Shown here piece by piece: positions 1 to 8,476 of a stretch of 46,874 nucleotides of DNA. Position 1 is the first letter of the stretch. The number at the start of each line of letters is the position of its first letter. The translations under genes and the position numbers were made by a program. The notes under the pieces are model-generated. The model was not told the origin of the DNA and did not search any database. It worked only from the letters and a program-made list of their open reading frames with translations. The DNA is from an uncultured Bacteroidia bacterium (GTDB lineage: Bacteria > Bacteroidota > Bacteroidia > Bacteroidales > UBA932), in NCBI GenBank assembly GCA_902789445.1, contig CADAOB010000027.1:1-46874 (forward strand), given 5' to 3'.

Positions 1-228
1 CGCCTGGCCGAGATCAAGGAGCGGGAGCACCTGGAGAAGATCTCCGACATCAAGGGCGTGCAGATGAAGATCGAGTGGGGCAGCCAGATCCGCTCCTATG
101 TGTTCATGCCCTACCAGCTGGTGAAGGACCTGCGCACCGAGTACGAGACCGGCAACATCCAGAACGTCATGGACGGCGACCTGGATGGCTTCATCAACGC
201 CTTCCTCTCCATGCGCGCCGCGAATTAG
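1..228 (+). CDS. prfB: Peptide chain release factor 2 (RF2), C-terminal fragment
   Basis: The frame is open from base 1 and stops at TAG 226-228, giving 75 residues of a protein whose start lies off the window. The fragment holds the RF2 C-terminal signature: [11 protein letters not shown], then a [15 protein letters not shown] stretch and an acidic [14 protein letters not shown] end. RF2 recognises UGA and UAA stop codons and triggers release of the finished peptide on the ribosome. The GGQ loop and the programmed frameshift site used by many RF2 genes lie outside the window, so neither can be judged. RF1 would differ in this C-terminal region; the WGSQIRSY and VMDGDLD segments favour RF2. 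It converges on the minus-strand M23 gene. Confidence 0.93.
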   Translation, partial: RLAEIKEREHLEKISDIKGVQMKIEWGSQIRSYVFMPYQLVKDLRTEYETGNIQNVMDGDLDGFINAFLSMRAAN

Positions 229-296
229 TTTTCAGGTCTCAGAGTTCAGTTTTCAGGCTCTCTGAACACTGAAAACTGAAAACTGAACGCTGAACT
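229..296. repeat. Short A/C-rich repeats with an imperfect hairpin downstream of prfB
   Basis: The spacer after prfB contains several copies of a CTGAAAACTGAA-like word and its complement (CAGAGTTCAGTTTTCAG at 239-255 against CTGAAAACTGAACGCTGAACTCT near 276-298). The two halves can pair into a long imperfect stem. The composition is much poorer in GC than the flanking genes. It lies between two convergent genes, so it may serve as a bidirectional terminator or be a dispersed intergenic repeat. No clean U-tract is visible. Confidence 0.45.
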
Positions 297-398
297 CTAG
301 CGCCCGCTGGGCCCGGGGTCCTCGTCGCCGAAGATCATGTCGTCGATGTCGGTCTCCATCGGATCTGCCCCCTTTCTGTCAGCACAGGATGCTCGCAT
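297..398 (-). CDS. Possible small acidic protein (33 codons), unrecognised
   Basis: A 33-codon frame, ending at TAG 297-299, overlaps the last 20 bases of the M23 gene. A shorter version of 20 codons would start at ATG 357-359, behind an AGAAAGGGGG stretch. The C-terminal part is strikingly acidic (DIDDMIFGDED). I do not recognise it. It could be a translationally coupled small protein at the end of the grpE-dnaJ-M23 transcript or a chance frame; length alone does not separate these. Confidence 0.22.
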   Translation of the reverse strand: MRASCADRKGADPMETDIDDMIFGDEDPGPSGR

Positions 399-1548
399 CG
401 GAAAGCAGCCAGTCCGCAAGCGCGCCGGCCGGCAGATAATAAGTCATCGCACCGTCGCTCACCATATTCTGCATATACCAGAGCCAGGGGGTGGAATGGA
501 GCGTCGTATCGGGAGCCGGTGCCTGGAATCCGTCGGCACGACGGACCTTGTAGCGCAGGCTCGCACGGTTTCCGTGCTCGTCGATGGCATCCAGGCGAAG
601 CGTATGGACCGCATCGTCGTCGAGGATGATCAGACCGCCGTTGTGGCATTCGATCCGGTCTGCCAGCAGGTTGTTGGGATCGACCCGGCTCTTGACCAGG
701 TCGCGGCCGCCCAGCCGGCTCTCACGGTATTCGATCAGCGACTTGATATAGCGGCCCTTGTCGAAGGCCACGTCCCCGACTTTGAAGGCAAAGAGCAGCG
801 TATCGTCGAGCGACACGCGGTATTCCTCCACGGCCAGTTTGGCGCCGGTGCCTTCCTGCCGGTCCGTGGCGTCGATGGCCACGTAGCTTCGGCGGGGCAG
901 CGGCAGCGTGTCGCGCACGGCGGCAGGGTTCGTCAGGTTGTGGATCCGCCAGCTTTCGGCGACCGGCAGGGTGTCGAGGGCATAGAAGGCGACGCGGTGG
1001 AACTGGGGCGCCGTCCTGTCGAGGGGCTTATAGACGCCACGCGAAATGTAGTTCAGCGTCAGGTCTTTTTCCGTATCCCGGATCTCCATGTGCAGATGCG
1101 GTCCGGCCGATGAGCCGGTATTGCCCACCTGCCCCACGACATCGCCCTGCCGGACCGGGAATTCGTCCGGCCCGAAAGTCAGGTTGACGCTGAAGCTTTC
1201 CTGCGCATACTGCTCGGCTTCCACCCGGCGCGCGAGGGCGTCGAAAAAGCGGAGCATGTGCCCGTACACCGACGTCGTGCCGTCGGGGTGGGTAATGTAG
1301 AGTCCGTTGCCATAGCCCCAGGGCGAGACGCTCACGCGGGAAACGTATCCGCTCTTGATGGCATGGATGTCGTCGCCGGCCTTTCCGCCCACGCGCCAGT
1401 CCACGCCGCTGTGGAAATGGTCGTGGCGGAGTTCGCCGTAAGTACCGGAAAACGACATAGGCACATCGAGCGGCCGGATGGCCTGCTCCTGTGCCCATGT
1501 TGCGATGCACCCGGTCAGTGCGAGAACCAATGCCAGCAGCCTTTTCAT
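379..1548 (-). CDS. M23-family (LytM-type) zinc metallopeptidase, exported
   Basis: A 389-residue protein with an N-terminal hydrophobic export signal. LTGC at residues 11-14 fits a lipobox, but cleavage after TWA would also be possible, so lipoprotein status is uncertain. The M23 domain spans roughly residues 28-165: HSGVD gives zinc ligands H46 and D50, YGH contributes H97, and GPHLHME supplies H151 and H153. Such enzymes cut peptide crosslinks in peptidoglycan at the cell surface or periplasm. The remaining 220 residues are a C-terminal extension with beta-rich, immunoglobulin-like character that I cannot assign. Its ATG overlaps the dnaJ stop by four bases (ATGA), so it is probably translated together with the chaperone genes, which is an unusual partner for them. 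Confidence 0.85.
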   Translation of the reverse strand: MKRLLALVLALTGCIATWAQEQAIRPLDVPMSFSGTYGELRHDHFHSGVDWRVGGKAGDDIHAIKSGYVSRVSVSPWGYGNGLYITHPDGTTSVYGHMLRFFDALARRVEAEQYAQESFSVNLTFGPDEFPVRQGDVVGQVGNTGSSAGPHLHMEIRDTEKDLTLNYISRGVYKPLDRTAPQFHRVAFYALDTLPVAESWRIHNLTNPAAVRDTLPLPRRSYVAIDATDRQEGTGAKLAVEEYRVSLDDTLLFAFKVGDVAFDKGRYIKSLIEYRESRLGGRDLVKSRVDPNNLLADRIECHNGGLIILDDDAVHTLRLDAIDEHGNRASLRYKVRRADGFQAPAPDTTLHSTPWLWYMQNMVSDGAMTYYLPAGALADWLLSDASILC

Positions 1549-2669
1549 CCCTTTGGCGTAAATGAAGATGAATTGCGCCAGCTCTCCACGATCTCTTTTT
1601 CCTTGCGGTCCAGCCGTTTGGGGATATAGACCTGGACGTAGACCAGGTAGTCGCCCGTCCCGTATCCATTGACTTCCGGGATGCCTTTGCCGCGAAGTTT
1701 GAGGATCTTGCCGGGCTGCGTGCCCGGATCGACCTTGATCTTGAGCTTGCTGTCGATATAGGGGATCTCCACCGAACAGCCCAGGATGGCGTCAGGCACG
1801 GAAAGATTCAAGGTATAGACCAGGTCGTTCCCGTCACGCTGCAAGCCGCCTTCCTTCGGGGCTTCTTCTTCAATGACCACCAGCAGGTTGCCCGGGACAC
1901 CTCCGTTGCGGGCCGCGTTGCCCTTGCCCTGGATGGTCAGCTGCATGCCTTCCTGCACGCCGGCCGGAATCTTGAACGTAATCTCCTCGGCGTTCTTGAC
2001 CAGGCCCGTGCCGCTGCACTTGCGGCAGGGATTGGTGATTTTCTTACCCTCGCCGCCGCAGTACGGACAAGGCGAAGTCGTCTGCATCTGTCCCAGAATC
2101 GTATTGGCGATCTTGGTCACTACGCCGGTTCCGTGGCAGTGGTCGCAGGTCTTGATGTCGGCTTCCGAGACAGCACCCTTGCCCTGGCAGTCGGGGCAAG
2201 TTACCATCTTGTTGATCTTGATCGTCTTTTCGACGCCCTTGACCACGTCGGCCAGGCTCAGTTTCACCTTGATGCGGATGTCGCTGCCGCGGGCCACTCG
2301 CCGGCCCGCACTGCGCGAACCGCCGCCGAATCCGCTGAAGCCGCCGCCGAAGGCGCTTCCGAACGCACCGCCGAAAATATCGCCGAACTGCGAGAAAATG
2401 TCTTCCATCGAGAAACCGCCGCTGCTGAATCCGCCCTGTCCTTCCATGCCGGCGTGACCGTACTTGTCGTAGCGGGCACGTTTCTGCGGATCGCTCAGCA
2501 CGTCATAGGCTTCGGCTGCCTCCTTGAATTTCTCCTCCGCCTCCTTGTCGCCCGGATTCTTGTCCGGGTGATACTGGATGGCCTTCTTGCGGTACGCCTT
2601 CTTGATATCCTCGGCGGAGGCACTCTTGTCCACGCCGAGCACTTCGTAATAATCTCTTTTTTCTGCCAT
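1545..2669 (-). CDS. dnaJ: Chaperone DnaJ (Hsp40)
   Basis: This 374-residue protein has all parts of a type I DnaJ in order. The J domain (1-75) carries the HPD tripeptide at 34-36 that stimulates the DnaK ATPase. A Gly/Phe-rich linker follows (about 79-117). The zinc-binding region has four CxxCxGxG repeats with cysteines at 158/161, 175/178, 201/204 and 215/218. The substrate-binding C-terminal domains complete it. It delivers unfolded clients to DnaK in the cytoplasm. It lies 22 bases downstream of grpE and overlaps the M23 gene by four bases. dnaK itself is not in this operon but about 12 kb away on the same strand. Confidence 0.97.
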   Translation of the reverse strand: MAEKRDYYEVLGVDKSASAEDIKKAYRKKAIQYHPDKNPGDKEAEEKFKEAAEAYDVLSDPQKRARYDKYGHAGMEGQGGFSSGGFSMEDIFSQFGDIFGGAFGSAFGGGFSGFGGGSRSAGRRVARGSDIRIKVKLSLADVVKGVEKTIKINKMVTCPDCQGKGAVSEADIKTCDHCHGTGVVTKIANTILGQMQTTSPCPYCGGEGKKITNPCRKCSGTGLVKNAEEITFKIPAGVQEGMQLTIQGKGNAARNGGVPGNLLVVIEEEAPKEGGLQRDGNDLVYTLNLSVPDAILGCSVEIPYIDSKLKIKVDPGTQPGKILKLRGKGIPEVNGYGTGDYLVYVQVYIPKRLDRKEKEIVESWRNSSSFTPKG

Positions 2670-2691
2670 CGATACTGCTTCTCCTTCTTGA

Positions 2692-3315
2692 TTAAATGCC
2701 GACGACCACCTTGGCGTAGCGGATCACGTTTCCGTTGAGCGTGTAACCTTCCTGCGTGACATCGATCACCGTATTCTTCTTTTCAGGATCCTCCACCGGT
2801 AATTGGGCCACGGCCTCGTGATAGTCGGTATCGAAAGCCGCGCCGCGCGCTTCGATGCGTGCCACGCCGCGCTGGCCAAGATAACCCATCAGTTTATTGT
2901 AGATCAACTCCGTCCCCTGAATGGCCGCTTCCGCCGCATCCGACTCGCGGAGCACCTGCAGGGCCCGCTGGCAGTCGTCCAGGATGGGAAGGAAGCCTGT
3001 CAGGATGTCGCGTCCCGCATTGTCAATCAGTTCCAGCCGCTCTTTCGCCGTCCGCCGGCGGTAGTTGTCCCACTCGGCCTGCAGGCGCAGGTACTGGTCT
3101 TTCATCTCGCCGGCCGTTTCCCGGGCCTTTTCGAGATTCTCTTCCGTCTGCTTCAACTGTTCCGTGAGCTGCTTGATCTGCTCAGCCTGTTCGGCGATCT
3201 TGCGCTTCTTACGGTCTTTTTCGCGTTCTTCCTTGTGCGGCGTTTCTTCCGATTTTTCTTCCACAGGCGCCTCGGCCTGCTGCGGGTTTTCTTTCTTTAT
3301 TTCTTCTTTTTCCAT
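2692..3315 (-). CDS. grpE: Nucleotide exchange factor GrpE
   Basis: GrpE releases ADP from DnaK and resets the chaperone cycle. The 207-residue product has the expected layout: a highly charged, Lys/Glu-rich N-terminus, a long coiled coil (about residues 40-95) containing the [16 protein letters not shown] core, and the C-terminal beta domain ending in a conserved [10 protein letters not shown]-like segment. I chose ATG 3315 rather than an in-frame start 30 bases upstream because a TATCTTTG -7 box at 3343-3350 places transcription start just ahead of it. It is the first gene of a grpE-dnaJ-M23 unit. Confidence 0.95.
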   Translation of the reverse strand: MEKEEIKKENPQQAEAPVEEKSEETPHKEEREKDRKKRKIAEQAEQIKQLTEQLKQTEENLEKARETAGEMKDQYLRLQAEWDNYRRRTAKERLELIDNAGRDILTGFLPILDDCQRALQVLRESDAAEAAIQGTELIYNKLMGYLGQRGVARIEARGAAFDTDYHEAVAQLPVEDPEKKNTVIDVTQEGYTLNGNVIRYAKVVVGI

Positions 3316-3342
3316 ATATGTCTTAGCTTTTTCTTCCGGCCA

Positions 3343-3350
3343 CAAAGATA
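3343..3350 (-). promoter_or_regulatory. Putative -7 box of the grpE-dnaJ promoter
   Basis: On the minus strand the octamer is TATCTTTG, matching the Bacteroidota TAnnTTTG consensus. It ends 27 bases before the chosen grpE start. No clear TTTG is seen at the -33 position and no CIRCE-type inverted repeat is visible, so regulation of this heat-shock unit cannot be read from sequence. Confidence 0.55.
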
Positions 3351-3422
3351 ATCAAAATACCTGCCATCCCGAAGGCAGAAGACATTTTGGCAGACGCGTG
3401 CCGCTATTTTGAAAAATTCGGC

Positions 3423-3430
3423 TACATTTG
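3423..3430 (+). promoter_or_regulatory. Putative -7 box for the EamA transporter
   Basis: TACATTTG fits TAnnTTTG and lies 16 bases before ATG 3447, implying a very short leader. The -33 element is not evident. It stands back to back with the grpE promoter in the 131-base divergent spacer. Confidence 0.5.
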
Positions 3431-3446
3431 TGCGCATTTACAGACA

Positions 3447-4367
3447 ATGGCACGCTCCCGTTTCTTCTATCACCTGCTCGCCCTGGCCGTCGTGGCCGTC
3501 TGGGGCGTCACCTTCGTCTGTACGAAGGTACTCATCCAGGCCGGCCTGCAGCCTGCCGAAATCTTCGCCATCCGTTTCCTGCTCGCCTACGCCGGCATCT
3601 GGTTCTTCTGCCTGGGCTCGCGGGAAAACCGCCGGATCCTGAGCCGCAACTGGAAAGACGAACTCGTATTCCTTTTCCTCGGCGTCACGGGCGGCTCATT
3701 CTATTTTCTGACGGAAAATACGGCGCTGGCCTATACGCAGGCGACCAATGCCGCCTTCCTGGTGAGCAGCACGCCGGTCCTGACCGCGCTTTTGACCTTG
3801 CTGGTCAGACGTTTCGGCCGAAGCCGCTTCGCGCGCTCGCTGGAAGCCGTCCGGCTCTCGCCGGTCTTCATTGCCGGCACCCTGCTTGCCCTGACGGGCA
3901 TGGCGCTGGTGGTGTTCGACGGTGCCCACTTCGCTTTTTCACTGCGCGGTGACCTGCTGGCTGTCGGCGCCGCCCTCTGCTGGGCCTGCTACAGCCTGTT
4001 CATGGGCCGCATGACCGAAGAATACGGGACGATGCTGGCCACCCGCAAGGTCTTCTTCTACGGCCTGCTGACCATCATTCCCTTCCTGCTGGCCAGCGGC
4101 CACGGCATCAATCCGGAAATCTTCCGCCAGAGCACTGTCTGGTTGAACCTGCTCTTCCTGGGTCTGGTGGCTTCCCTGGCCTGTTTCGTAATATGGAACC
4201 TGGTGATGGCCCGACTGGGCAATGTCACTTGCACGAACTATGTGTACCTGAACCCCGTCTTCACGCTCTTCACGGCCGCCATCTTCCTGGGAGAACGCCT
4301 CACGCCGCTGGCCGCCATCGGCTCCGCCGCCATCCTGCTGGGCGTCATCCTGGCCGGTCAACGCTGA
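3447..4367 (+). CDS. EamA/DMT-family membrane transporter
   Basis: A 306-residue polytopic membrane protein with about ten hydrophobic helices arranged as two repeats of the EamA fold (roughly 5-145 and 160-305). Its N-terminal helix contains the typical VWGVTFVCTK motif and the C-terminal repeat ends with LGERLTPLAAIGSAAILLGV, a standard EamA signature. Members export amino acids, nucleosides or other metabolites across the inner membrane; the substrate cannot be read here. The start at 3447 was preferred over 3387 because a -7 box at 3423-3430 lies between them and the upstream codons are not hydrophobic. It is transcribed alone and converges on tRNA-Glu. Confidence 0.88.
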   Translation: MARSRFFYHLLALAVVAVWGVTFVCTKVLIQAGLQPAEIFAIRFLLAYAGIWFFCLGSRENRRILSRNWKDELVFLFLGVTGGSFYFLTENTALAYTQATNAAFLVSSTPVLTALLTLLVRRFGRSRFARSLEAVRLSPVFIAGTLLALTGMALVVFDGAHFAFSLRGDLLAVGAALCWACYSLFMGRMTEEYGTMLATRKVFFYGLLTIIPFLLASGHGINPEIFRQSTVWLNLLFLGLVASLACFVIWNLVMARLGNVTCTNYVYLNPVFTLFTAAIFLGERLTPLAAIGSAAILLGVILAGQR

Positions 4368-4377
4368 TATCCAAGAC

Positions 4378-4412
4378 AAAAAAAACGCCACCGAATCTAT
4401 TGATTCAGTGGC
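4378..4412 (-). terminator. Rho-independent terminator of tRNA-Glu
   Basis: The arms GCCAC-CGAATC (4387-4397) and GATTCA-GTGGC (4402-4412) pair around a TATT loop, with one G-T or mismatch position. On the minus strand the stem is followed at once by a run of eight T (complement of 4378-4385). It lies five bases past the tRNA 3' end and also sits just after the EamA stop, where the plus-strand side lacks a T-run. Confidence 0.85.
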
Positions 4413-4417
4413 ATTTC

Positions 4418-4493
4418 TGGTAGCGCTACCGGGATTCGAACCCGGATTTCAGCCTTGAGAGGGCCGCGAACTAAACCCTTATTCGATAGCGCC
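4418..4493 (-). tRNA. tRNA-Glu (anticodon CTC)
   Basis: Read on the minus strand, the 76 bases fold as a complete cloverleaf. The acceptor stem is GGCGCTA paired with TAGCGCT (first pair G-T), the anticodon stem is CGGCC/GGCTG around loop CTCTCAA, the variable loop is four bases, and the T arm is CCGGG-TTCGAAT-CCCGG. The anticodon CTC reads GAG. The terminal CCA is encoded (4418-4420). It has its own promoter at 4510-4542 and terminator at 4378-4412, so it is a monocistronic tRNA gene. Confidence 0.95.
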
Positions 4494-4509
4494 ATGGGGT
4501 TTGGGACTG

Positions 4510-4542
4510 CAAATGTAAGTCAAAGTCTTGAATCCACCAAAA
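4510..4542 (-). promoter_or_regulatory. Promoter of tRNA-Glu (-33 TTTTG, -7 TACATTTG)
   Basis: On the minus strand TTTTG (complement of 4538-4542) is followed after 20 bases by TACATTTG (complement of 4510-4517). Both elements and their spacing fit the Bacteroides primary sigma consensus. The box ends 16 bases before the tRNA 5' end, leaving room for a short 5' leader removed by RNase P. Confidence 0.8.
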
Positions 4543-4556
4543 TTTTCCCGGAAATT

Positions 4557-5126
4557 TCACGGATTTTTTCGCATCCTCTCCCGAATCTGCGTCGAAGAGA
4601 TGTCATTTTGCGGCGCTTCGGCAAAGAGCGTAACCCCTCTGCAATCGGCGCTTGCATTGAGGCGGGCGCAGACAGGTGCGGCATCGGTACCCGGGCGGGG
4701 ATAAACCCAGACGGCGAAATCGCGCAGGATCTCATCGCCTTTATACCAGCGTTCCAGCGAAGCGATGTTGTCACCTCCCATCACCAGTACGAATTCATGG
4801 TCAGGCTCCTGCGCCTGGAGGAAGCGGAGCGTATCAATGGTGTACCAGGGTTCCGGAAGATGGAATTCGACATCGGAAACCACCACCGGCAGGCCGGTCT
4901 CCCGCACGGCCTCCCGTGCACCGTCGAGCCGCTGCTGGGCATTGTCCACCAGGCCCTGCCCCGTCTTGAAGGGGCTCTGGGGCGAAACGACCAGACGCAC
5001 CTGGTCGGCCGGTGTCCGGTCGATCAGATAGCGCAGGATGGCCAGATGCCCCTCATGGATCGGATTGAACGAACCGAAGAGCAGTGCCACTACAGGCCTT
5101 TTCTTTTTCCGGGGACGGCGCGCCAT
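4557..5126 (-). CDS. nadD: Nicotinate-nucleotide adenylyltransferase
   Basis: NadD joins nicotinate mononucleotide to ATP-derived AMP, forming deamido-NAD in NAD biosynthesis. The 189-residue protein is typical in length. It carries the nucleotidyltransferase GSFNPIHEGH motif (18-27, with the HxGH histidines H24 and H27) and the C-terminal ISSTQIR motif (176-182) that contacts the triphosphate. A basic RRPRKKKRP start precedes the fold. It begins three bases after the gmk stop, so the two are almost certainly one transcript. The stop lies just upstream of the tRNA-Glu promoter. Confidence 0.95.
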   Translation of the reverse strand: MARRPRKKKRPVVALLFGSFNPIHEGHLAILRYLIDRTPADQVRLVVSPQSPFKTGQGLVDNAQQRLDGAREAVRETGLPVVVSDVEFHLPEPWYTIDTLRFLQAQEPDHEFVLVMGGDNIASLERWYKGDEILRDFAVWVYPRPGTDAAPVCARLNASADCRGVTLFAEAPQNDISSTQIRERMRKNP

Positions 5127-5129
5127 CGG

Positions 5130-5726
5130 CTATTTCTTCAGGAAATCGCCGACCACCCGGTCGGCCTCGGCCAGGCAGGTGGCCAGATCGTCGTTCAGCA
5201 GGATATGGTCGAACTTCGGCTGGTACATCATCTCGATGCGGGCCTTGCGGACACGTTCGTCGATGAATTCGGGCGAATCGGTGCCCCGTTTCTCCAGTCG
5301 GCGGCGGATTTCCTTGATGGAAGGTGCCTTGACAAAGATCGAGAGGGCATCCTTTCCGAAATACTTCTTCAGATTGACACCGCCCTTGACATCGACGTCG
5401 AAGAGGATGACCTTGCCCTGCTTCCAGATACGGTCCACTTCCGACTTGAGCGTACCATACAGGACACCTTTATAAACTTCTTCATATTCGATGAACGCGT
5501 CGGCCGCGATGCGGCGGCGGAACTCCTCTTCCGAGATAAAATAGTAGGCTTCCCCATCCTTTTCCACGCCGCGCGGCGCACGGGTAGTCGCAGAAACCGA
5601 GAAGGCGAAACAGTCAAAACTTTCCAGCAAGTGATTCACCACCGTCGTCTTTCCCGATCCGGAAGGAGCCGAAATGATCAGAACTTTAATCCCTATATTT
5701 GCGGACGAAAAGATTGCCCGGGGCAA
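5130..5726 (-). CDS. gmk: Guanylate kinase
   Basis: Gmk converts GMP to GDP using ATP. The 198-residue protein contains the P-loop APSGSGKTT at 20-28, the GMP-binding region SVSATTRAPR and a following DGEAYYF segment, and the conserved VILFDVDVKGG and IFVKAPS strands. The start at 5726 gives about twelve residues more than usual before the first beta strand; no ATG, GTG or TTG lies between this ATG and the P-loop strand, so either the extension is real or a rarer start is used. The gene precedes nadD by three bases and is divergent from fba, whose -7 box lies inside its first codons. Confidence 0.93.
   Translation of the reverse strand: MPRAIFSSANIGIKVLIISAPSGSGKTTVVNHLLESFDCFAFSVSATTRAPRGVEKDGEAYYFISEEEFRRRIAADAFIEYEEVYKGVLYGTLKSEVDRIWKQGKVILFDVDVKGGVNLKKYFGKDALSIFVKAPSIKEIRRRLEKRGTDSPEFIDERVRKARIEMMYQPKFDHILLNDDLATCLAEADRVVGDFLKK
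5694..5701 (+). promoter_or_regulatory. Putative -7 box of fba
   Basis: TATATTTG fits TAnnTTTG and lies 56 bases before the fba ATG. It falls inside the first codons of the divergent gmk gene, so the two transcription units overlap at their 5' ends. No convincing -33 element is present. Confidence 0.5.
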
Positions 5727-5757
5727 TCGCGACTGAAAGGTTTAAATTATCTATATT

Positions 5758-6759
5758 ATGGTTTCTTACAAAGACTTGGGCCTTGTCAACACCCGCGCGA
5801 TGTTCGCCAAGGCCGTCAAAGGTGGCTACGCCATCCCGGCATTCAACTTCAACAACATGGAACAGCTCCAGGCCATCATCAAGGCCTCCGCTGAGACCAA
5901 ATCGCCCGTTATCCTCCAGATTTCCAAAGGCGCCCGCAATTACGCAAACCAGACTCTCCTCCGCTATATGGCCGAAGGTGCCGTCCAGTATGCCAAGGAA
6001 CTTGGCTGGCGCCATCCCCAGATCGTCCTGCACCTCGATCACGGCGACAGCTACGAACTCTGCAAGAGCTGCATCCAGATGGGTTTCTCATCCGTGATGA
6101 TCGACGGCAGTTCCCTGCCCTACGACGAGAACGTGGCCCTCACCAAGAAAGTGGTCCGCTACGCGCACCGCTACGACGTGACCGTGGAAGCCGAACTCGG
6201 CGTCCTGGCCGGTGTCGAAGACGAGGTCTCCGCCGAAGAATCCCACTATACCAAACCGGAAGAAGTCATCGACTTCGTGACCAAGACGGGCTGCGACTCC
6301 CTGGCCATCTCCATCGGAACCTCGCACGGTGCCTACAAGTTCAAACCCGAGCAGTGCACCCGCGACCCCAAGACCGGAAAGCTCGTTCCGCCGCCGCTCG
6401 CTTTCGACGTGCTCAAGCAGATTGAGAAGAAGCTTCCCGGCTTCCCCATCGTGCTCCACGGCTCCTCTTCCGTCCCGCAGGAATATGTGGACATCATCAA
6501 CACGCACGGCGGCAAACTCCCCGATGCAGTGGGCATCCCCGAGGAACAGCTCCGCAAGGCCGCCAAGAGCGCCGTCTGCAAGATCAACATCGACTCCGAC
6601 TCCCGCCTCGCGATGACGGCCGCCATCCGCAAGGTCTTCGTCGAGAAGCCGGGCGAATTCGACCCGCGCAAATACCTGGGTCCCGCCCGCGACGAGATGG
6701 TAAAACTCTACAAGCACAAGATCATCAACGTTCTCGGTTCCGACGGTAAAGCCAAATAA
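5758..6759 (+). CDS. fba: Class II fructose-1,6-bisphosphate aldolase
   Basis: This zinc-dependent enzyme splits fructose 1,6-bisphosphate into dihydroxyacetone phosphate and glyceraldehyde 3-phosphate, in glycolysis and gluconeogenesis. The 333-residue protein has the class II signature: HLDHGD at 92-97 (catalytic D94, zinc ligand H95), the EAELGVLAGVEDE active-site segment around 144-156, and two further zinc histidines, H190 in SIGTSHGAYKF and H234 in VLHGSSS. It starts at ATG 5758 after a leader of about 50 bases. Ten bases separate its stop from the GH3 gene, so read-through into the cell-wall recycling genes is likely. Confidence 0.96.
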   Translation: MVSYKDLGLVNTRAMFAKAVKGGYAIPAFNFNNMEQLQAIIKASAETKSPVILQISKGARNYANQTLLRYMAEGAVQYAKELGWRHPQIVLHLDHGDSYELCKSCIQMGFSSVMIDGSSLPYDENVALTKKVVRYAHRYDVTVEAELGVLAGVEDEVSAEESHYTKPEEVIDFVTKTGCDSLAISIGTSHGAYKFKPEQCTRDPKTGKLVPPPLAFDVLKQIEKKLPGFPIVLHGSSSVPQEYVDIINTHGGKLPDAVGIPEEQLRKAAKSAVCKINIDSDSRLAMTAAIRKVFVEKPGEFDPRKYLGPARDEMVKLYKHKIINVLGSDGKAK

Positions 6760-6769
6760 ACAGCGCGTC

Positions 6770-8476
6770 GTGAAACGATTTCTCATTACCCTGATGGCCG
6801 CCGCAGCTTGCTGCAGCGGCCTTTTTGCCCAAGACATCGACAGCTTGGTTGCAAATATGTCCCGTCGGGAGAAGATCGCCCAGCTCATCATCGAGGCCAT
6901 TGACTCGAGGGAGTCGCCTGAACTGCGGGCCCGGCAGGAGCAATGGATCCGCGAGGGTCTCGGCGGACTGATCGTCATGGACGACAAGCTCTGCGACAAC
7001 ATCCAGATGATCAATGAGCTGCAGTCGCTCGCCCGCATTCCGATGATCGTCTCGATCGACGGAGAATGGGGCGCGGCGATGCGCTTTTACGAATATGCCG
7101 CATTCCCGCGTGCCATGCAACTGGGCGCGCTCGACGACGAAGTCCTCGTCGAACAGGCAGGTCGTGCCATCGGCGAGGAACTCCGCCAGATCAAGATCTT
7201 CGCCAACTACGCCCCCGTCATCGACATCAACAACAATCCGAAGAACCCGGTGATCAACACCCGCTCGTTCGGGGAAGACCGGGAACGGGTCAGCCGCCTG
7301 GGCGCCGCTTACATGCGCGGTATGCAAGGTGCGGGCGTCTGGGGATCCGCCAAGCATTTCCCCGGACATGGCGATACCGACGTGGATTCCCACAAGGGCC
7401 TGCCCGTGCTGATGTTCGGACGTTCCCGGCTCGATTCACTGGAACTGTATCCCTACCGCCGGCTTATCGATGAAGGCGTCGCCATGATCATGGTGGGCCA
7501 TCTCAGCATCCCCGCCCTCGACAGCACCGGCACACCGGCCTCCATTTCGAAGCCCATCGTCACCGGCCTGCTCCGGGGCGAAATGGGATACAAAGGCATC
7601 ATCATCACCGACGCCCTGGAAATGAAGGGCGTGGCAAAGGACAATGCCAACGCCGCCCTGCTGGCCTACAAGGCCGGCGCCGACATTCTCCTGATGCCGC
7701 AGGACACCCGTCAGACCATCGACGAACTGGATGCCGCCTTCCGCAGCGGCGAACTGGACGAGGCCGACCTCGACACCCGCGTCCGCCGCGTCCTCGGACT
7801 CAAGCAGCGCTCCGGGATGCTCGCACCCGGCTACAGTCCCTATGTCGATACGACCGGCCTGGCCGCCAAGGCCCGCCGGCCGGAGACTGAAAGTCTGATC
7901 CAGACCCTCTGCGACCGCTCGATGACCGTCGTCAAGGGCAAGCTGCGCCGGCCGCTCCGCCTGCGCGGAACAAAACCCCGCGTCGCCTATGTGGCATTCA
8001 ACGCCGTCTCGCCGGAGAGTGCCTGCTTTGAAGAGGAATTGACGAAAGCCGGCCGGGTTGCCCGATTCGACCTGCCCGGCGACGCCACGCCGGAACAGAT
8101 CGACAGCGTGGGCGCCCTGCTCAAAGGATACAGGAAAGTCATCGTCGGATTCCACTCCGGCAAACCCAGACCGCGCTCCGGCGGTCCGCAGCGTTTCGCC
8201 AGCGTGGAAGAGGCACAGTTCGTCCGCATCGCCGGCTGGGCCCGCCGCCACAAACTCTATGGTTTCTACCTGGGCAATCCCTACGACCTGTACAAACTGC
8301 CCGGATTCAACCGTTTCAGAACCTTTATCATCGGGTATTCCGACACGCGCTACAACAACATCGCCGCAGCCCGCGCCCTGACCGTGCGCGGCAGCGCCCG
8401 TGGCAGCCTGCCGGTCGGCGCAGCCGGCCTACCTGCCGGTTTTCACAGCAACCGCATTAAGAATCAATCGCGATGA
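6770..8476 (+). CDS. NagZ-like beta-N-acetylhexosaminidase, GH3 family, exported
   Basis: The 568-residue protein begins with GTG at 6770 and has a clear signal peptide ending at LFAQ (residue 21). The GH3 barrel spans about 22-345. It carries the NagZ-type loop KHFPGHGDTDVDSH (195-208), whose Asp-His pair acts as general acid/base, and the nucleophile D281 in IIITDALEMKG. This loop distinguishes beta-N-acetylglucosaminidases from beta-glucosidases of GH3. About 220 C-terminal residues form a second, less conserved domain. Unlike the cytoplasmic NagZ of enterobacteria it is secreted, so it would act on muropeptides or chitin-like sugars in the periplasm. It overlaps the next gene by four bases. 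Confidence 0.88.
   Translation: MKRFLITLMAAAACCSGLFAQDIDSLVANMSRREKIAQLIIEAIDSRESPELRARQEQWIREGLGGLIVMDDKLCDNIQMINELQSLARIPMIVSIDGEWGAAMRFYEYAAFPRAMQLGALDDEVLVEQAGRAIGEELRQIKIFANYAPVIDINNNPKNPVINTRSFGEDRERVSRLGAAYMRGMQGAGVWGSAKHFPGHGDTDVDSHKGLPVLMFGRSRLDSLELYPYRRLIDEGVAMIMVGHLSIPALDSTGTPASISKPIVTGLLRGEMGYKGIIITDALEMKGVAKDNANAALLAYKAGADILLMPQDTRQTIDELDAAFRSGELDEADLDTRVRRVLGLKQRSGMLAPGYSPYVDTTGLAAKARRPETESLIQTLCDRSMTVVKGKLRRPLRLRGTKPRVAYVAFNAVSPESACFEEELTKAGRVARFDLPGDATPEQIDSVGALLKGYRKVIVGFHSGKPRPRSGGPQRFASVEEAQFVRIAGWARRHKLYGFYLGNPYDLYKLPGFNRFRTFIIGYSDTRYNNIAAARALTVRGSARGSLPVGAAGLPAGFHSNRIKNQSR

Noticed and set aside
4455-5894. Plus-strand open frame crossing tRNA-Glu, nadD and gmk
   Set aside because: It passes through a tRNA and lies opposite two conserved enzymes.
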